Made by a program: the position numbers and the translations under genes. Of a stretch of DNA of 64,000 bases, positions 21,926 through 31,782 are shown in pieces. The notes under the pieces were generated by a model that saw only the letters and a list, made by a program, of their open reading frames with translations, had not been told where the DNA came from and did no database searches. This DNA is from Cyclobacteriaceae bacterium (GTDB lineage Bacteria > Bacteroidota > Bacteroidia > Cytophagales > Cyclobacteriaceae): contig BPHC01000001.1 of assembly GCA_026003355.1 (NCBI GenBank), positions 124,001 through 188,000 of the forward strand, read 5' to 3'. Each line of letters starts with the position of its first letter. Positions within the stretch are counted from its first letter, which is position 1.

Positions 21926-23287
21926 TCAAATGCCCAGTTCTTCCATTTCTTTAAGGTAACGGTATATGGTAGACTTGCCGATGTCGAGCTTGCGGGCTAC
22001 ATCGAGTACATTGTTGTTGTACTTATTGAGATAATGCCGGATAATGTGGTAGGTATAATTTTGCAGGGTCATTTCTCTTGATAACAACGTTTCGGTTTTT
22101 ACACCCGGTGCGAAGGTGATGTTTTCTGGTACAATAATGCCATCTGCAGCCATTACAGCTGCCAGTTCTACTATGGATTTAAGCTCGCGGATGTTTCCCG
22201 GGTAAGTGTAGGATAAAAGTTTTGCGCGGGCCTCTTCAGAAAAGGTAAGGTGGGGGAGGTTGTTTTCTTTGGCGAACAGATCCAGAAAGTATTTGGCCAG
22301 CAGCAGGATATCATTGCCGCGATCGCGCAGGGGAGGGAGTTGAATGGGCAACCCCAGCAGGCGGTAGTACAGGTCTTCGCGGAACCGGCCTTCGCGCACT
22401 TCATCGGCCAGGTCGCGGTGGGTGGCTGTTATAATGCGCACATCCAGTTTTATAACCTGGTTTCCGCCAATGCGGGTTATTTCGCGCTCCTGCAATGCCC
22501 GCAGCAGTTTGGCCTGAACAGGCAGCTCCAGCTCGCCTATCTCATCCAAAAACAGCGTACCCCCTTCGGCCTCCTCGAATTTGCCAATCCGTCTGGCGGT
22601 GGCGCCCGTAAAAGCGCCTTTCTCGTGCCCAAAAAGCTCGCTCTCGATTAATGTAGCCGGGACGGCCGCCACATTTACCGCCACAAAGGGTCGGTTTTTT
22701 CTTTTGCTGTTGTAGTGTATAGCCTTGGCAACCAGTTCCTTACCTGTGCCTGTTTCACCTGTTATAGAAACGGTAATGTTCGATTGGACAGCTTTTTCCA
22801 GCAGGTCGAAGACCTTCTTCATAGCCGGGCTGGCACCGATTATGCTTTTTTCAAATTCATACTTGCCGGAAATTTCTTTTTTAAGATGATTTATCTCACG
22901 GATGAGTGAGGCTTTTTGCCGGGCATTGTGAATGGAATTAAAAAGCCTCTCCTTTGTATCCTGATCTTTGGTGATGTAGTCAAATGCGCCGGCTTTCAGC
23001 AACTCAACGGCGGTGCCTATTTTTTCCTGAGCCGATACGATGATGACGTTGATATCGGGATTGTACTGCCGAATTTGTTCCAATACCCTTTCGCCCGGTT
23101 GGTCGGGCAGGGAGTAATCCAGGGTAATCACATCCGGATTTTTGTGCAGATTGGCAATGCATTCCTTTCCGGTCGAAAAGAACTCAACTTCGTAATCCGG
23201 ATTTAACCCCAGCACATATTTCAGGAATTTTGTGTAGGCAGGGTCATCTTCGACCACAAAAATCTTTACCGGGTCTTTTTCGTACAT
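21926..23287 (-). CDS. Sigma-54-dependent response regulator (NtrC family)
   Basis: The 453 residues comprise a receiver domain (VVEDD, phospho-acceptor Asp about 57 in ITLDYSLPD), a AAA+ ATPase with Walker A GETGTGKE and the sigma-54 contact loop GAFTGA, a Walker B in [12 protein letters not shown], and a C-terminal Fis-type helix-turn-helix ([20 protein letters not shown]). It activates RNA polymerase carrying sigma-54. It is the first gene of a two-gene unit with the hybrid kinase. The adhesin that converges on it has a GG-N10-GC site upstream, a plausible target. Confidence 0.95.
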   Translation of the reverse strand: MYEKDPVKIFVVEDDPAYTKFLKYVLGLNPDYEVEFFSTGKECIANLHKNPDVITLDYSLPDQPGERVLEQIRQYNPDINVIIVSAQEKIGTAVELLKAGAFDYITKDQDTKERLFNSIHNARQKASLIREINHLKKEISGKYEFEKSIIGASPAMKKVFDLLEKAVQSNITVSITGETGTGKELVAKAIHYNSKRKNRPFVAVNVAAVPATLIESELFGHEKGAFTGATARRIGKFEEAEGGTLFLDEIGELELPVQAKLLRALQEREITRIGGNQVIKLDVRIITATHRDLADEVREGRFREDLYYRLLGLPIQLPPLRDRGNDILLLAKYFLDLFAKENNLPHLTFSEEARAKLLSYTYPGNIRELKSIVELAAVMAADGIIVPENITFAPGVKTETLLSREMTLQNYTYHIIRHYLNKYNNNVLDVARKLDIGKSTIYRYLKEMEELGI

Positions 23288-23294
23288 GCGTACT

Positions 23295-23302
23295 TAATTT
23301 TG
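23295..23302 (+). promoter_or_regulatory. Bacteroidota -7 element (TAATTTTG)
   Basis: TAATTTTG matches TAnnTTTG and lies about 48 bases before the ATG of the TerB-like gene, in the divergent spacer. No convincing TTTG is seen at -33. Confidence 0.4.
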
Positions 23303-23349
23303 CCTCAAAAGTTCAAAAAAAGCATATTATTAACCAACTTTACAGAAAT

Positions 23350-23817
23350 ATGATTGCTGAACTGCAACGGCTGTCTGAGGAAGAACGGGGTTTGGTTTAC
23401 ACCGCCCCGTTGCTGGTTAGCATTCTCATAGCCGGTGCTGATGGATCGGTCGACAAGAAAGAAATCAAAAAAGGTTTGCAGGCGGCCGAACGCAAAAGCC
23501 GGTCGGCTTCGCCTCCTGTTGCCGCTTTGTTTAAGGAAGTGAGCACCGATTTTGAAGATAAACTAAAATTGCTCATGCATGAGTACCCGCATGAATCGGT
23601 TCAGCGTAACCCACTGATTGCCGAAAACCTGTCTAAACTGAATGTTGTTCTGAGAAAGCTGGACCAATCATTTTCTGTGGAATTTTATAAATCACTTTTG
23701 CTGCTGGCAGAATCCATTGCAAAAGCTTCGGGCGGGTTCTTTGGCTTACAGAAGGTAAGCGGAGAAGAGAAAAAATATGTATCGCTGCCCATGTTGCAAA
23801 ACCCTGCAGCATCATAG
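23350..23817 (+). CDS. Small cytoplasmic TerB-like helical protein
   Basis: The 155-residue product starts at ATG 23350. A longer frame from 23230 would overlap the divergent regulator and has a non-protein-like N-terminus. The sequence is helical with no signal or membrane segment. The stretch LLVSILIAGADGSVDKKEI is like the metal-binding helix of TerB/DjlA-type domains (A-D-G-x-x-D-x-x-E). The family is uncertain. It is followed after six bases by the rhomboid gene. Confidence 0.65.
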   Translation: MIAELQRLSEEERGLVYTAPLLVSILIAGADGSVDKKEIKKGLQAAERKSRSASPPVAALFKEVSTDFEDKLKLLMHEYPHESVQRNPLIAENLSKLNVVLRKLDQSFSVEFYKSLLLLAESIAKASGGFFGLQKVSGEEKKYVSLPMLQNPAAS

Positions 23818-23823
23818 CCTGTT

Positions 23824-24384
23824 ATGCACCGTGCCACATTGATTTCCAGTGCTGCAGTGCCCTTGCGCATGGTTTTTTTTATGTGGGTGTTCTTTTTCCT
23901 GGAGCACTACTATGGCTGGACATTAAGCCTGCTGGGCATTGTACCCCGCACCCTTCCCGGGTTGGCCGGTGTGCTGTTTGCCCCGCTTATACATGGCGAT
24001 GTCTATCACCTCATGTCCAACACGGTGCCATTGCTCTTCCTGGGTACCATGCTGTTTTTCATCTATGAGCGCATAGCCGCTCAGGTTTTTTTTCGGTCGT
24101 ATGTATGGACCAACATGCTGGTGTGGCTTTTTGCCCGGCCGGCAACCCACATCGGTGCCAGCGGCGTAGTTTACGGGCTTGCTTTTTTTCTGATTTTTTT
24201 TGGCTTTTTCCGTAGAGATTTTGTGTCCATCACCATATCCGTTTTTACCGTGTTGCTTTATGGAAGTGTGTTTTACGGAATATTGCCCGGCAACCCCTTT
24301 GTTTCGTGGGAGTCGCATTTCGGGGGAGCATTGGTTGGAATATTTTCGGCTTTTAACTTTAGCCGGCTGAGACGCGTTTATTAA
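23824..24384 (+). CDS. Rhomboid family intramembrane serine protease
   Basis: The 186 residues form about six membrane helices. The catalytic dyad is visible as Ser-113 in GASG and His-165 in the last helix (SHFGGALVG). The HxxxN oxyanion motif (HLMSN, 62-66) is also present. It cleaves membrane-spanning substrates within the bilayer. There are no extra soluble domains. It lies six bases after the TerB-like gene and 13 bases before holA, suggesting cotranscription without a clear functional tie. Confidence 0.92.
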   Translation: MHRATLISSAAVPLRMVFFMWVFFFLEHYYGWTLSLLGIVPRTLPGLAGVLFAPLIHGDVYHLMSNTVPLLFLGTMLFFIYERIAAQVFFRSYVWTNMLVWLFARPATHIGASGVVYGLAFFLIFFGFFRRDFVSITISVFTVLLYGSVFYGILPGNPFVSWESHFGGALVGIFSAFNFSRLRRVY

Positions 24385-24397
24385 CCGCATTTTTGTT

Positions 24398-25420
24398 ATG
24401 GATGATACATTCAATAAAGTTACGGCCGACCTGAATAAGGGTATATTTTATCCGCTGTACTTTTTGCAAGGTGAAGAAAATTATTTTATTGATTATATAG
24501 CCGATTTTATTGAGGCACATGCCCTGCCCGAAGCACAGCGCGCGTTTAACCAGGTTGTGCTGTACGGAAGAGATACCAACATGGCCGCGGTATTGAACCA
24601 TGCCCGCAGGTTTCCGATGATGGCCGACCGGCAGGTAGTAATTGTGCGCGAGGCACAGGATATTCCCGACCTCAACAAGGAGACAGGTGTGAAGTTGTTG
24701 CTTCAGTACATACGGCAACCGGTGCCCTCTACCATATTGGTATTCTGCCACAAGAATAAGTCGCTCGACAAAAGAAAAGAACCGGGCAAAACGGTAAGCA
24801 AAATGGAAGGAGCGCTTACCTTTAAAAAACTGTACGACAACCAGCTGCCCGACTTCGTTAACCGCTACCTCAGGGAAAACAACATGAAGGCAGAACCCGG
24901 GGCAGTACAGATGTTGTGCGATTTGGTGGGCAACGACCTTAGCCGTCTGGTGAATGAAATAGAGAAATTGCGTATTGACCTGAAGGAAGACCAGCCTGTG
25001 ATGGTAAACCACGTACTGGATTGCGTAGGGGTTAGCCGCGAATACAATATTTTTGAACTGCAAAAAGCGCTGGTCCGTGCCGACCGGCTGGCGGCAGCTA
25101 ACATTACCGCTTATTTCCGATCGAACACCAGGCGAAATCCCGTTATTCCTGCCGTGGCCTTTCTTTATGCTTTTTTCAGCCGGTTGCTGGTAGCAGCCGG
25201 ACTGGACAAAAAAGATGAAAAGACCATTGCCAGTGCTTTGAAAATCAGTCCGTTTACCGCACGCGATTACAGCACTGCATTACGGTACTATTCCGTTCCC
25301 AGGCTGGTGCAGAACATTAGGCTTATCTGCGAAGCCGATTTGAAACTAAAAGGTGTAGACAGTGGCTCGGCATCCGAAGGCGATATATTCCGCGAGCTCG
25401 TATTCCGGCTCATGCCCTGA
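24398..25420 (+). CDS. holA: DNA polymerase III subunit delta
   Basis: The length (340 residues) and motif layout fit the clamp-loader delta subunit: an N-terminal FYPLYFLQGEENYFIDYI, the central RQVVIVREAQDIP, the SLDKRK segment, VGNDLSRLVNEIEKL and a helical C-terminal collar domain (RRNPVIPAVAFLYAFFSRLL). Delta opens the beta sliding clamp. It shares a transcript direction and short spacing with the rhomboid gene. Confidence 0.93.
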   Translation: MDDTFNKVTADLNKGIFYPLYFLQGEENYFIDYIADFIEAHALPEAQRAFNQVVLYGRDTNMAAVLNHARRFPMMADRQVVIVREAQDIPDLNKETGVKLLLQYIRQPVPSTILVFCHKNKSLDKRKEPGKTVSKMEGALTFKKLYDNQLPDFVNRYLRENNMKAEPGAVQMLCDLVGNDLSRLVNEIEKLRIDLKEDQPVMVNHVLDCVGVSREYNIFELQKALVRADRLAAANITAYFRSNTRRNPVIPAVAFLYAFFSRLLVAAGLDKKDEKTIASALKISPFTARDYSTALRYYSVPRLVQNIRLICEADLKLKGVDSGSASEGDIFRELVFRLMP

Positions 25421-25448
25421 CATCCCAACCTTCCTTCTTTCTTTCCGT

Positions 25449-25456
25449 TAATTTTG
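25449..25456 (+). promoter_or_regulatory. Bacteroidota -7 element (TAATTTTG)
   Basis: TAATTTTG sits in the spacer after holA and about 80 bases before the preferred ATG (25539) of the TPR gene. The -33 region lacks a clear TTTG, so support is moderate. Confidence 0.4.
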
Positions 25457-25538
25457 CTTAGCTTTGAACAGAAATTTTTTAAGCTTTTTGGTGCTTCGCC
25501 TGCAATATTTTTTGAACGCCCGTGTTCTAACTGGTAAC

Positions 25539-28500
25539 ATGTTAAAGTTTTTTTTTCTGCCATTTTGTTTTACCGCTGCCGCCGCACTGCTTGCTCAGGA
25601 TCAGCTTTCGATTGGCCGTTCCGATGAACTGTATCGCAAGGGGCTGGAACTCATTCAGCATGGTAACTACGGTGCCGCCCGTAAAGTGTTTGACAGCTTT
25701 CTTGACCTGGCCGGCACACATGACCTTCGAAGGCCTGAGGCCGAGTACCAGCGTGCCTGCTGCGCCCTGAAACTTTCGCACGCCGATGGCGAAAAGCTTA
25801 TGGAAGACTTTATGGAGCGGTTTCCGGCTCACCCCAGAGCCGCGATGGGAGTGCTTGAGCTTGGTCATTACTTTTTCCAGGAAAAAAATTACAACAAAGC
25901 TATTTCCTATTATGCACGTGTACCGCTCGGTGCGCTTACCCGCGACCAGCAAAACGAAGCGCGGTTTAAATGGGGATATAGCCTGTTTGCACAAAAAAAA
26001 CTTCAGGAGGCGCTTCAGCAGTTTGATTATGTAAAGATTCAGAACTCCGAATATGCCGCAGCCGCCAGCTACTATGCCGGCTTTATTGCTTACAATGAAA
26101 AAAATTACATAAAAGCACTGGCCGACCTGCAGAGAGCCGGGGCGCAACCATCGTATGCGCAGGTAGTGCCTGTGCTCATTGCTGGATGTTTTTACCACCT
26201 GAAACGATTTGATGATTTGCTTGCCTATTATGAAGAGCTTAAACCACGTGCATCTTCCATTACTTCTTTCTCCGATATTTCGCTGTTCGCAGCCGATGCG
26301 CGTTATTTTAAGCGCAACTATTCGGCTGCCCTGGAGGCCTACGAAGCCTTTCTTAAAAATAACTCGGGCAAAGCACCGGCTGCTGCTTTGTTTCGTGCCG
26401 GACATGCCGGCTTTGTGCTGGGTCAGGATAACAAGGCTTTTGCCTGGCTGAAAGCCGCAGCCTCGGCAGAGGATACCGTAAGTTATTTTGCCTCGTACTA
26501 CCTGGGCATTCTTTACGTGCGCCAGGGCAATAAAAGCCTTGCGCGCAACGCATTCGAGTACGCCCGCAGACATCCAACCGACAGCAGGCTTACAGAAGAA
26601 AGCACTTTTTATCTGGCCAAAGTAATTTATGAAAGCGGCCAGGCCGATGAGGCCATTCACGAATTCGAACAGTTTATTGCGCATTATCCGCAAAGTGCAT
26701 ATCAGCAGGAAGCCCGCGAACTGCTGGCTCAGGCTTACGTTAACGGCAGCAATTACAACAAGGCCATTGCATTCATAGAAACACTGCCATCCCGCAATCA
26801 GGCGGTGAGAGAGGCTTACCAGAAAGCCACCTACCTGAAGGGAACGGAATTATTTAACAAAGACGATTATGCCGGAGCCGTGGCTTTTTTCGAAAAGTCG
26901 CTTGCCGATGCACCCCGCCAGGAGTATGCCGCACAGGCAGCCCTTTGGTGTGCCGAAGCCCTTTCTTTGCTGGGCAAAGCCGATGCGGCCAGAAGCAAAT
27001 ATCAGCAGGTGCTGCGCATGGAAAAATCTGCACCGCAGGATGCGGTGCAGCGCGCGTACTACGGTCTCGGGTACGTATTGTACAACACAAAAGAATACGA
27101 TCAGGCCCTGGCACAGTTTAGAAACTTCCTGGCCAAAGCAAACCGGGGAACAGCCATGTACAACGATGCCGTGATACGGCTGGCCGATTGTCTGTATGCC
27201 ACGAAATCTTATTCCGAAGCATTAAACTATTATAACCGCGCCCGGCAGCTGGCAGCCACGGAAGACGACTATATTCTTTTTCAGATGGCCGTAATTAACG
27301 GCATTTTGCGCAACTATGCCGAAGCGCGCAAACAGTTCGGACTGCTGCTTGCGCAATACCCGCGCTCAACCTATAGGGAAGAAGCCCTGTATCAGCAGGC
27401 ACAGTTTGAAATTGAACAGGGCAACTATGCCATTGCGGCAGAAGTTCTCACGCGGCTTATCCGCGAAGGCGAAGGCTCGCGGTTTGTGCCCTATGCCTAC
27501 ATGCGCCGGGCTACTTCATACTATAACCTGAAGCAATACGATCGCGCCGCAGCCGATTACACCACCATCTTCCAGCAGTTCCCATCCCATCCGGTTGCAC
27601 GCCAGGTGTTGCCGCTACTTCAGGAAACTTTGAATATGGCCGGCCGCGGGCAGGAATTCGATCAATATCTGTCGCTTTACAAGCAGGCCAATCCGGGCGA
27701 CAGCAACCTGGAAGTGATTGAATTTGAACGTGGAAAGAACGCTTATTTTTCTGGCAGGTACGAGCAGGCTGTCCGGGCTTTGCAGGATTTCATTACGGCC
27801 TATCCGGAAAGCACCCGAAAAACGGAGGCGCGCTTTTATCTGGCCGAAGCATTTTTCCGCCAGCAACAGTACGGCAGTGCCCTGCCTCTGTACGAAGAAG
27901 TGCTCAACATGCCCGCTTTCGACCAGCCGGCAAGGGCAGCCCAACGGGTAGCCGAGATTCATTTCAGGGAAGGCCGTTACAGCCAGGCCGTAATGGCTTA
28001 CCATAAACTTGAACGGTATGCCGCTACCCGGCGCGAGCAGTACATGGCCTGGTCGGGATTGATGGAATCGTTTTACCTGCTGGCACAATACGACTCGGTA
28101 ACTGCCTATGCCCGGCAAATTATTGAACGGGGCAACATCCATGCAGGTGCAGTTAACAAGGCAGCCTTATACCTGGGTAAGGCAGCAATGGCCCGTGGCG
28201 ATTTTGACACGGCCAAAGACGAATTCCTTACAGCCCTGAATACCGCCCGCGATGAATATGGAGCTGAGGCTAAATACAGGCTGGCAGAAATATTTTACCA
28301 AACCAAACAATACCGCCAGTGTTACGAAACGCTGGTAAGCCTGAATGCCGATTTTGCCGCCTATGAAGAGTGGGTGGGGCGGTCGTATTTGCTTCTGGCC
28401 GATAACTTCACGGCCATGAATGACCTTTTTAATGCCAAAGCTACCCTTCAGTCGCTGGTTGACCGGTTTCCGCTGGCGCATATCCGCGATGAGGCCAAAA

Positions 28501-28571
28501 GAAAACTGGATGAATTGCAGCGAAAGGAAAAAGAAAAACAGCAAGTACCCGACAGCACAAATAACAGGTAA
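25539..28571 (+). CDS. Periplasmic tetratricopeptide-repeat protein, about 1010 residues
   Basis: ATG 25539 is preferred to the upstream in-frame start at 25464 because it gives a clean signal peptide (LKFFFLPFCFTAAAALLAQ). The mature protein is almost entirely TPR/Sel1-like helical pairs (SYYAGFIAYNEKNYIKALADL, AQFEIEQGNYAIAAEVLTRL, YGLGYVLYNTKEYDQALAQF), I estimate over twenty units. The C-terminus is a Lys/Glu-rich tail. TPR proteins of this kind scaffold envelope complexes. The next gene, four bases downstream, encodes an outer-membrane barrel, so the pair probably works together. Confidence 0.9.
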   Translation: MLKFFFLPFCFTAAAALLAQDQLSIGRSDELYRKGLELIQHGNYGAARKVFDSFLDLAGTHDLRRPEAEYQRACCALKLSHADGEKLMEDFMERFPAHPRAAMGVLELGHYFFQEKNYNKAISYYARVPLGALTRDQQNEARFKWGYSLFAQKKLQEALQQFDYVKIQNSEYAAAASYYAGFIAYNEKNYIKALADLQRAGAQPSYAQVVPVLIAGCFYHLKRFDDLLAYYEELKPRASSITSFSDISLFAADARYFKRNYSAALEAYEAFLKNNSGKAPAAALFRAGHAGFVLGQDNKAFAWLKAAASAEDTVSYFASYYLGILYVRQGNKSLARNAFEYARRHPTDSRLTEESTFYLAKVIYESGQADEAIHEFEQFIAHYPQSAYQQEARELLAQAYVNGSNYNKAIAFIETLPSRNQAVREAYQKATYLKGTELFNKDDYAGAVAFFEKSLADAPRQEYAAQAALWCAEALSLLGKADAARSKYQQVLRMEKSAPQDAVQRAYYGLGYVLYNTKEYDQALAQFRNFLAKANRGTAMYNDAVIRLADCLYATKSYSEALNYYNRARQLAATEDDYILFQMAVINGILRNYAEARKQFGLLLAQYPRSTYREEALYQQAQFEIEQGNYAIAAEVLTRLIREGEGSRFVPYAYMRRATSYYNLKQYDRAAADYTTIFQQFPSHPVARQVLPLLQETLNMAGRGQEFDQYLSLYKQANPGDSNLEVIEFERGKNAYFSGRYEQAVRALQDFITAYPESTRKTEARFYLAEAFFRQQQYGSALPLYEEVLNMPAFDQPARAAQRVAEIHFREGRYSQAVMAYHKLERYAATRREQYMAWSGLMESFYLLAQYDSVTAYARQIIERGNIHAGAVNKAALYLGKAAMARGDFDTAKDEFLTALNTARDEYGAEAKYRLAEIFYQTKQYRQCYETLVSLNADFAAYEEWVGRSYLLLADNFTAMNDLFNAKATLQSLVDRFPLAHIRDEAKRKLDELQRKEKEKQQVPDSTNNR

Positions 28572-28574
28572 TTC

Positions 28575-30212
28575 ATGAAACTGCATATTATTATCTGCTG
28601 CATAGGTATACTGCTCACGGCCCGCGCACAACAGCCTGTGCAAACCGAACTGGCGCCGGTTGAAGTGGAGATTGTCCGCGAGCGAAAAATTGTTTTACCC
28701 GAAGCCAACCGGTTATATGATAAAATTCCTCCGCGGCCTGCAGAGCCGATAAGTCCGGCGGTAACCTATAATTTTCGTTCGCTGGAATTCGAAACACCCC
28801 TTGTAGAGGCTGCCATCAGGCCGTTCAGGCTTAAAGACGATGCTTCCGTTCCGGTACAGCAGGGCTTTATCAGTGCCGGATATGGCAACTATGCCTCGCC
28901 TTATCTGGAAGCATTTTACAATTCGGCCCGCAATAAAAATCAGTTGCTGGGTCTGCATGCCTACCACAGCAGTTCGGGCAAGGGGCCGGTAGATGGCAAA
29001 AACTCTGCCGGCGGAAGTTCGGGCCTTTCATTGTTTGCCGAATCATTTGGCAAAGCCATAACCTATAACGCCGGTTTGGGTTTACATCACCGCTTTACCC
29101 ATTTCTACGGATATCAGCAACCGGAGGCCAGCCGCGATACCATCAGGCAGGCTTTTCTGTTGTTCAGGGCTACTGCCGGCATAGCCAACGCCAGGAAGTC
29201 GGACTTCAGTTATTCCCTTGGGGCCGATTTCAGTTACCTGGATGACAAGCGTAGCGCATCCGAAAGCACCGTGGATTTGCGGTTTACTTCCGGTTACCGG
29301 TTTTCAGGCCAGTCGGCTCTTCAAATCAATGCCGTTTATTCACTCATGTCCAGAAAAGATATTTCACTCGACCCTTCGCCCCGACATCTGCTTTCGGTAA
29401 ACCCCGCATATCAGTTTAAGGTTAACGAAAACCTGAGGCTTACGGCAGGGGTTGTTGCGGCGCTCGAAAACGACACCCTTGACAGCCGCGATGCCCACCT
29501 ATACCCGGATGTCCGGGCATCGTACCGGCTCAGTCCATCTGTTGAAGTGCTGGGTTTACTTACCGGAGGTTTGGAGCGTGTTTCGCTGCAAACCATTACC
29601 CGCGAAAACATGTGGGTTATGCCCCGTATTGCGCTATATAACACAAATACCGTGATTAATTTTGAAAGCTCCGTACGGGCACGGGCAGGCTCAATGGTTA
29701 CGCTTCAGGCAGGCTTTTCGGTTGCGGCACTGCGCAACTTTTATGGATACCTTAACGATACCGTTCGCGTTAACGAATTTCGGGTGGTGTACGATGGGGG
29801 TACAACCCGCAGAACCAATTTATTTGCTGCTGCCAACTTTAACCGGGGCGATGTATTGAGCCTTGAAGTGCGTGCCGATGTATTCCGTTACAACACCAGT
29901 CAGATGGCCGAAGCCTGGCACAGACCGGGCTACCGAACAACACTGAATACTGCGTACAACGTTCGCAAAAAACTGCGTATAGAAGCCAGCCTGATAGCAT
30001 TGGGCGATATCCGGACTTTGCATCCTGTATCGGGGCAGGTGGTAAAGCTGGATCCGGCCCTCGACATAAGCCTGCGCACCGAGTACCTGATTTCACAGGG
30101 CTTCAGCGTGTTTATAAGGGGCAACAACCTTACCAACAACGCTTATTCCACGCTGCTTTTTTACCCGGTAAGGGGGCTTCAGGTTACTGCGGGGCTAACC
30201 TGGAGCTTTTAG
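28575..30212 (+). CDS. Outer-membrane beta-barrel (TonB-dependent receptor-like)
   Basis: A signal peptide (ending TARAQ) precedes a periplasmic segment and a long barrel of about 500 residues with alternating strands. It ends on an aromatic residue (TAGLTWSF), as outer-membrane barrels do. Motifs such as GFSVFIRGNNLTNNAYSTLLFYP are typical of the C-terminal strands of TonB-dependent receptors. I see no plug domain, so it is not a complete transporter of that family. It is coupled to the upstream TPR gene. Confidence 0.8.
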   Translation: MKLHIIICCIGILLTARAQQPVQTELAPVEVEIVRERKIVLPEANRLYDKIPPRPAEPISPAVTYNFRSLEFETPLVEAAIRPFRLKDDASVPVQQGFISAGYGNYASPYLEAFYNSARNKNQLLGLHAYHSSSGKGPVDGKNSAGGSSGLSLFAESFGKAITYNAGLGLHHRFTHFYGYQQPEASRDTIRQAFLLFRATAGIANARKSDFSYSLGADFSYLDDKRSASESTVDLRFTSGYRFSGQSALQINAVYSLMSRKDISLDPSPRHLLSVNPAYQFKVNENLRLTAGVVAALENDTLDSRDAHLYPDVRASYRLSPSVEVLGLLTGGLERVSLQTITRENMWVMPRIALYNTNTVINFESSVRARAGSMVTLQAGFSVAALRNFYGYLNDTVRVNEFRVVYDGGTTRRTNLFAAANFNRGDVLSLEVRADVFRYNTSQMAEAWHRPGYRTTLNTAYNVRKKLRIEASLIALGDIRTLHPVSGQVVKLDPALDISLRTEYLISQGFSVFIRGNNLTNNAYSTLLFYPVRGLQVTAGLTWSF

Positions 30213-30227
30213 GAAGGTGAATGAAAA

Positions 30228-30258
30228 TTTGGCCGCATTAAAAAAACGCGTAATTTTG
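30228..30258 (+). promoter_or_regulatory. Consensus Bacteroidota promoter of the SPOR/ExbB operon
   Basis: TTTG at 30228-30231 and TAATTTTG at 30251-30258 are separated by 19 bases, a full match to TTTG-N19-TAnnTTTG. Transcription would start near 30265, about 20 bases before the ATG of the SPOR gene. Confidence 0.75.
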
Positions 30259-30284
30259 TTTGAAACTCTATTTTTTCATTCTTC

Positions 30285-31058
30285 ATGGCCAGAAAAAAGA
30301 AGTCGGGTGACAGCGATTCGAACGATGAGCGCACCAATTTTTCGGATGAAACTTTCGGTTTACCCGAAATTCACTACGAACCTATTCGCAAAGATTCGGG
30401 AGAGAAAGAACCAGGAGAGGTGATAAGCGAAACCACTGCCGAAGAAACCGAACCTGTTTCGGAAACGGTGGCAGAAGAACCCCGGGAAACAGAGCCCGTA
30501 GCAGAAGAGCAAAGTGCCCCGGAAAGCGAGTCAGCATATGCCTACTCCGATGCCCAGTCTTCACCACTATGGCCGAAAATACTGGGCCTTGTTGCAGTTC
30601 TGGTTTTGGCTGCCGCAGCGGTTTATTACTTTCTGATATACAAACCCAGGCAGGATGAAGCAGCACGACAGAAGGAACTGGCCCTTCAGCAACAGCAGGA
30701 GGCCGAACGAAAACGCCGGGAAGAGGAAGAGCGCCTTCGGCTGATGCAGGAAGAAAAGGAACGGCGCATGCGCGATTCGCTGGCGTCCATACCTAAAACC
30801 GGCACCATCGAAACCCTTGAGCAACGCACCGGCCAGTATTACGTTATTGTTGCCAGTGCCGTTGATGGCGACCTGATCATGGACTATGCCAAAAAACTGA
30901 GCCAGAACGGCGTAAACGCCCGTATTATTCCACCTTTCGGTAAATACAAATTCTATCGGCTGGCTGTTGATGCAGGCGACACGTTTATGGCCGCGCAGGC
31001 CCGTGCAGAAGGATTAAAACCCGAATACGGAGAAGCCGTATGGGTGCTGAAATATTGA
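30285..31058 (+). CDS. SPOR domain protein, single-pass membrane
   Basis: The 257-residue protein has a charged Glu-rich cytoplasmic N-terminus, one membrane helix (about 99-119, ILGLVAVLVLAAAAVYYFL), a coiled-coil linker rich in Arg/Glu, and a C-terminal SPOR domain from about 185 (YYVIVASAVDGDLIMDYAKKL). SPOR domains bind denuded peptidoglycan at division sites. The gene has its own consensus promoter and stands 52 bases before the ExbB-like gene. Confidence 0.88.
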   Translation: MARKKKSGDSDSNDERTNFSDETFGLPEIHYEPIRKDSGEKEPGEVISETTAEETEPVSETVAEEPRETEPVAEEQSAPESESAYAYSDAQSSPLWPKILGLVAVLVLAAAAVYYFLIYKPRQDEAARQKELALQQQQEAERKRREEEERLRLMQEEKERRMRDSLASIPKTGTIETLEQRTGQYYVIVASAVDGDLIMDYAKKLSQNGVNARIIPPFGKYKFYRLAVDAGDTFMAAQARAEGLKPEYGEAVWVLKY

Positions 31059-31110
31059 TGCGGTTTTTATATACTTTTTTAAAGCTTTTTCGTTAATTTT
31101 TTAAACTACT

Positions 31111-31782
31111 ATGATTTTACAAATCGTAAACGAAGCTGCCTCGTTACAATCGGCAGCGGACCAGCAGATGTCGTTGTGGGAATTATTCAAAGCGGGGGGG
31201 TGGATGATGTACCCCATACTGCTGCTTTCATTCATAGCCATTTATATTTTTTTTGAACGCCTGCTCACATTAAACAAAGCCAATCAAAACCCCGACGCCC
31301 TGATGAGCAAAGTAAAGGAACTGGTGCTGAAAGGCGACATTAACGGAGCCAAACTGCTATGTGCACAAAACGACACCCCCATTGCCCGTATGATTGAAAA
31401 AGGCGTTAGCCGCATCGGCAGTCCCCTCAAAAACATCGAAGCTTCCATAGAAAATGTGGGCAGGATTGAAGTCTTCAGGCTGGAGAAAAATCTCAGCACC
31501 CTGGCCACCATCTCCGGGGCGGCTCCCATGATGGGTTTTCTGGGTACGGTAATTGGTATGGTTCAGGCATTCATAGCTATTGCGCAACAGGAGGGTTCGG
31601 TAAGTCCAAAGTTGCTTTCCAATGGTATCTACACAGCTATGCTTACCACGGTGGCCGGCCTTATAGTAGGCATTATTTCGTACCTGGCATATAATTTTCT
31701 GGTAACCAGAGTGCAAAAAATTATCCATAAAATGGAGTATTCTTCCATCGAATTTATTGACCTTTTACAGGAACCCCGATGA
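31111..31782 (+). CDS. MotA/TolQ/ExbB proton channel family protein
   Basis: The 223 residues contain three membrane helices: one near 30-50 and two around the conserved channel segment (SGAAPMMGFLGTVIGMVQAF and YTAMLTTVAGLIVGIISYLAYNF). This is the ExbB/TolQ fold that uses the proton motive force to energise outer-membrane processes. The ExbD gene starts inside its last four bases (31779), so the two are translated together. Confidence 0.93.
   Translation: MILQIVNEAASLQSAADQQMSLWELFKAGGWMMYPILLLSFIAIYIFFERLLTLNKANQNPDALMSKVKELVLKGDINGAKLLCAQNDTPIARMIEKGVSRIGSPLKNIEASIENVGRIEVFRLEKNLSTLATISGAAPMMGFLGTVIGMVQAFIAIAQQEGSVSPKLLSNGIYTAMLTTVAGLIVGIISYLAYNFLVTRVQKIIHKMEYSSIEFIDLLQEPR

Noticed and set aside
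23230-23349. Longer start of the TerB-like gene
   Set aside because: It overlaps the divergent regulator, and its residues lack helical character seen after 23350.
27615-28142. Minus-strand frame of 175 residues inside the TPR gene
   Set aside because: It is a shadow of the TPR coding sequence with no recognisable domain.
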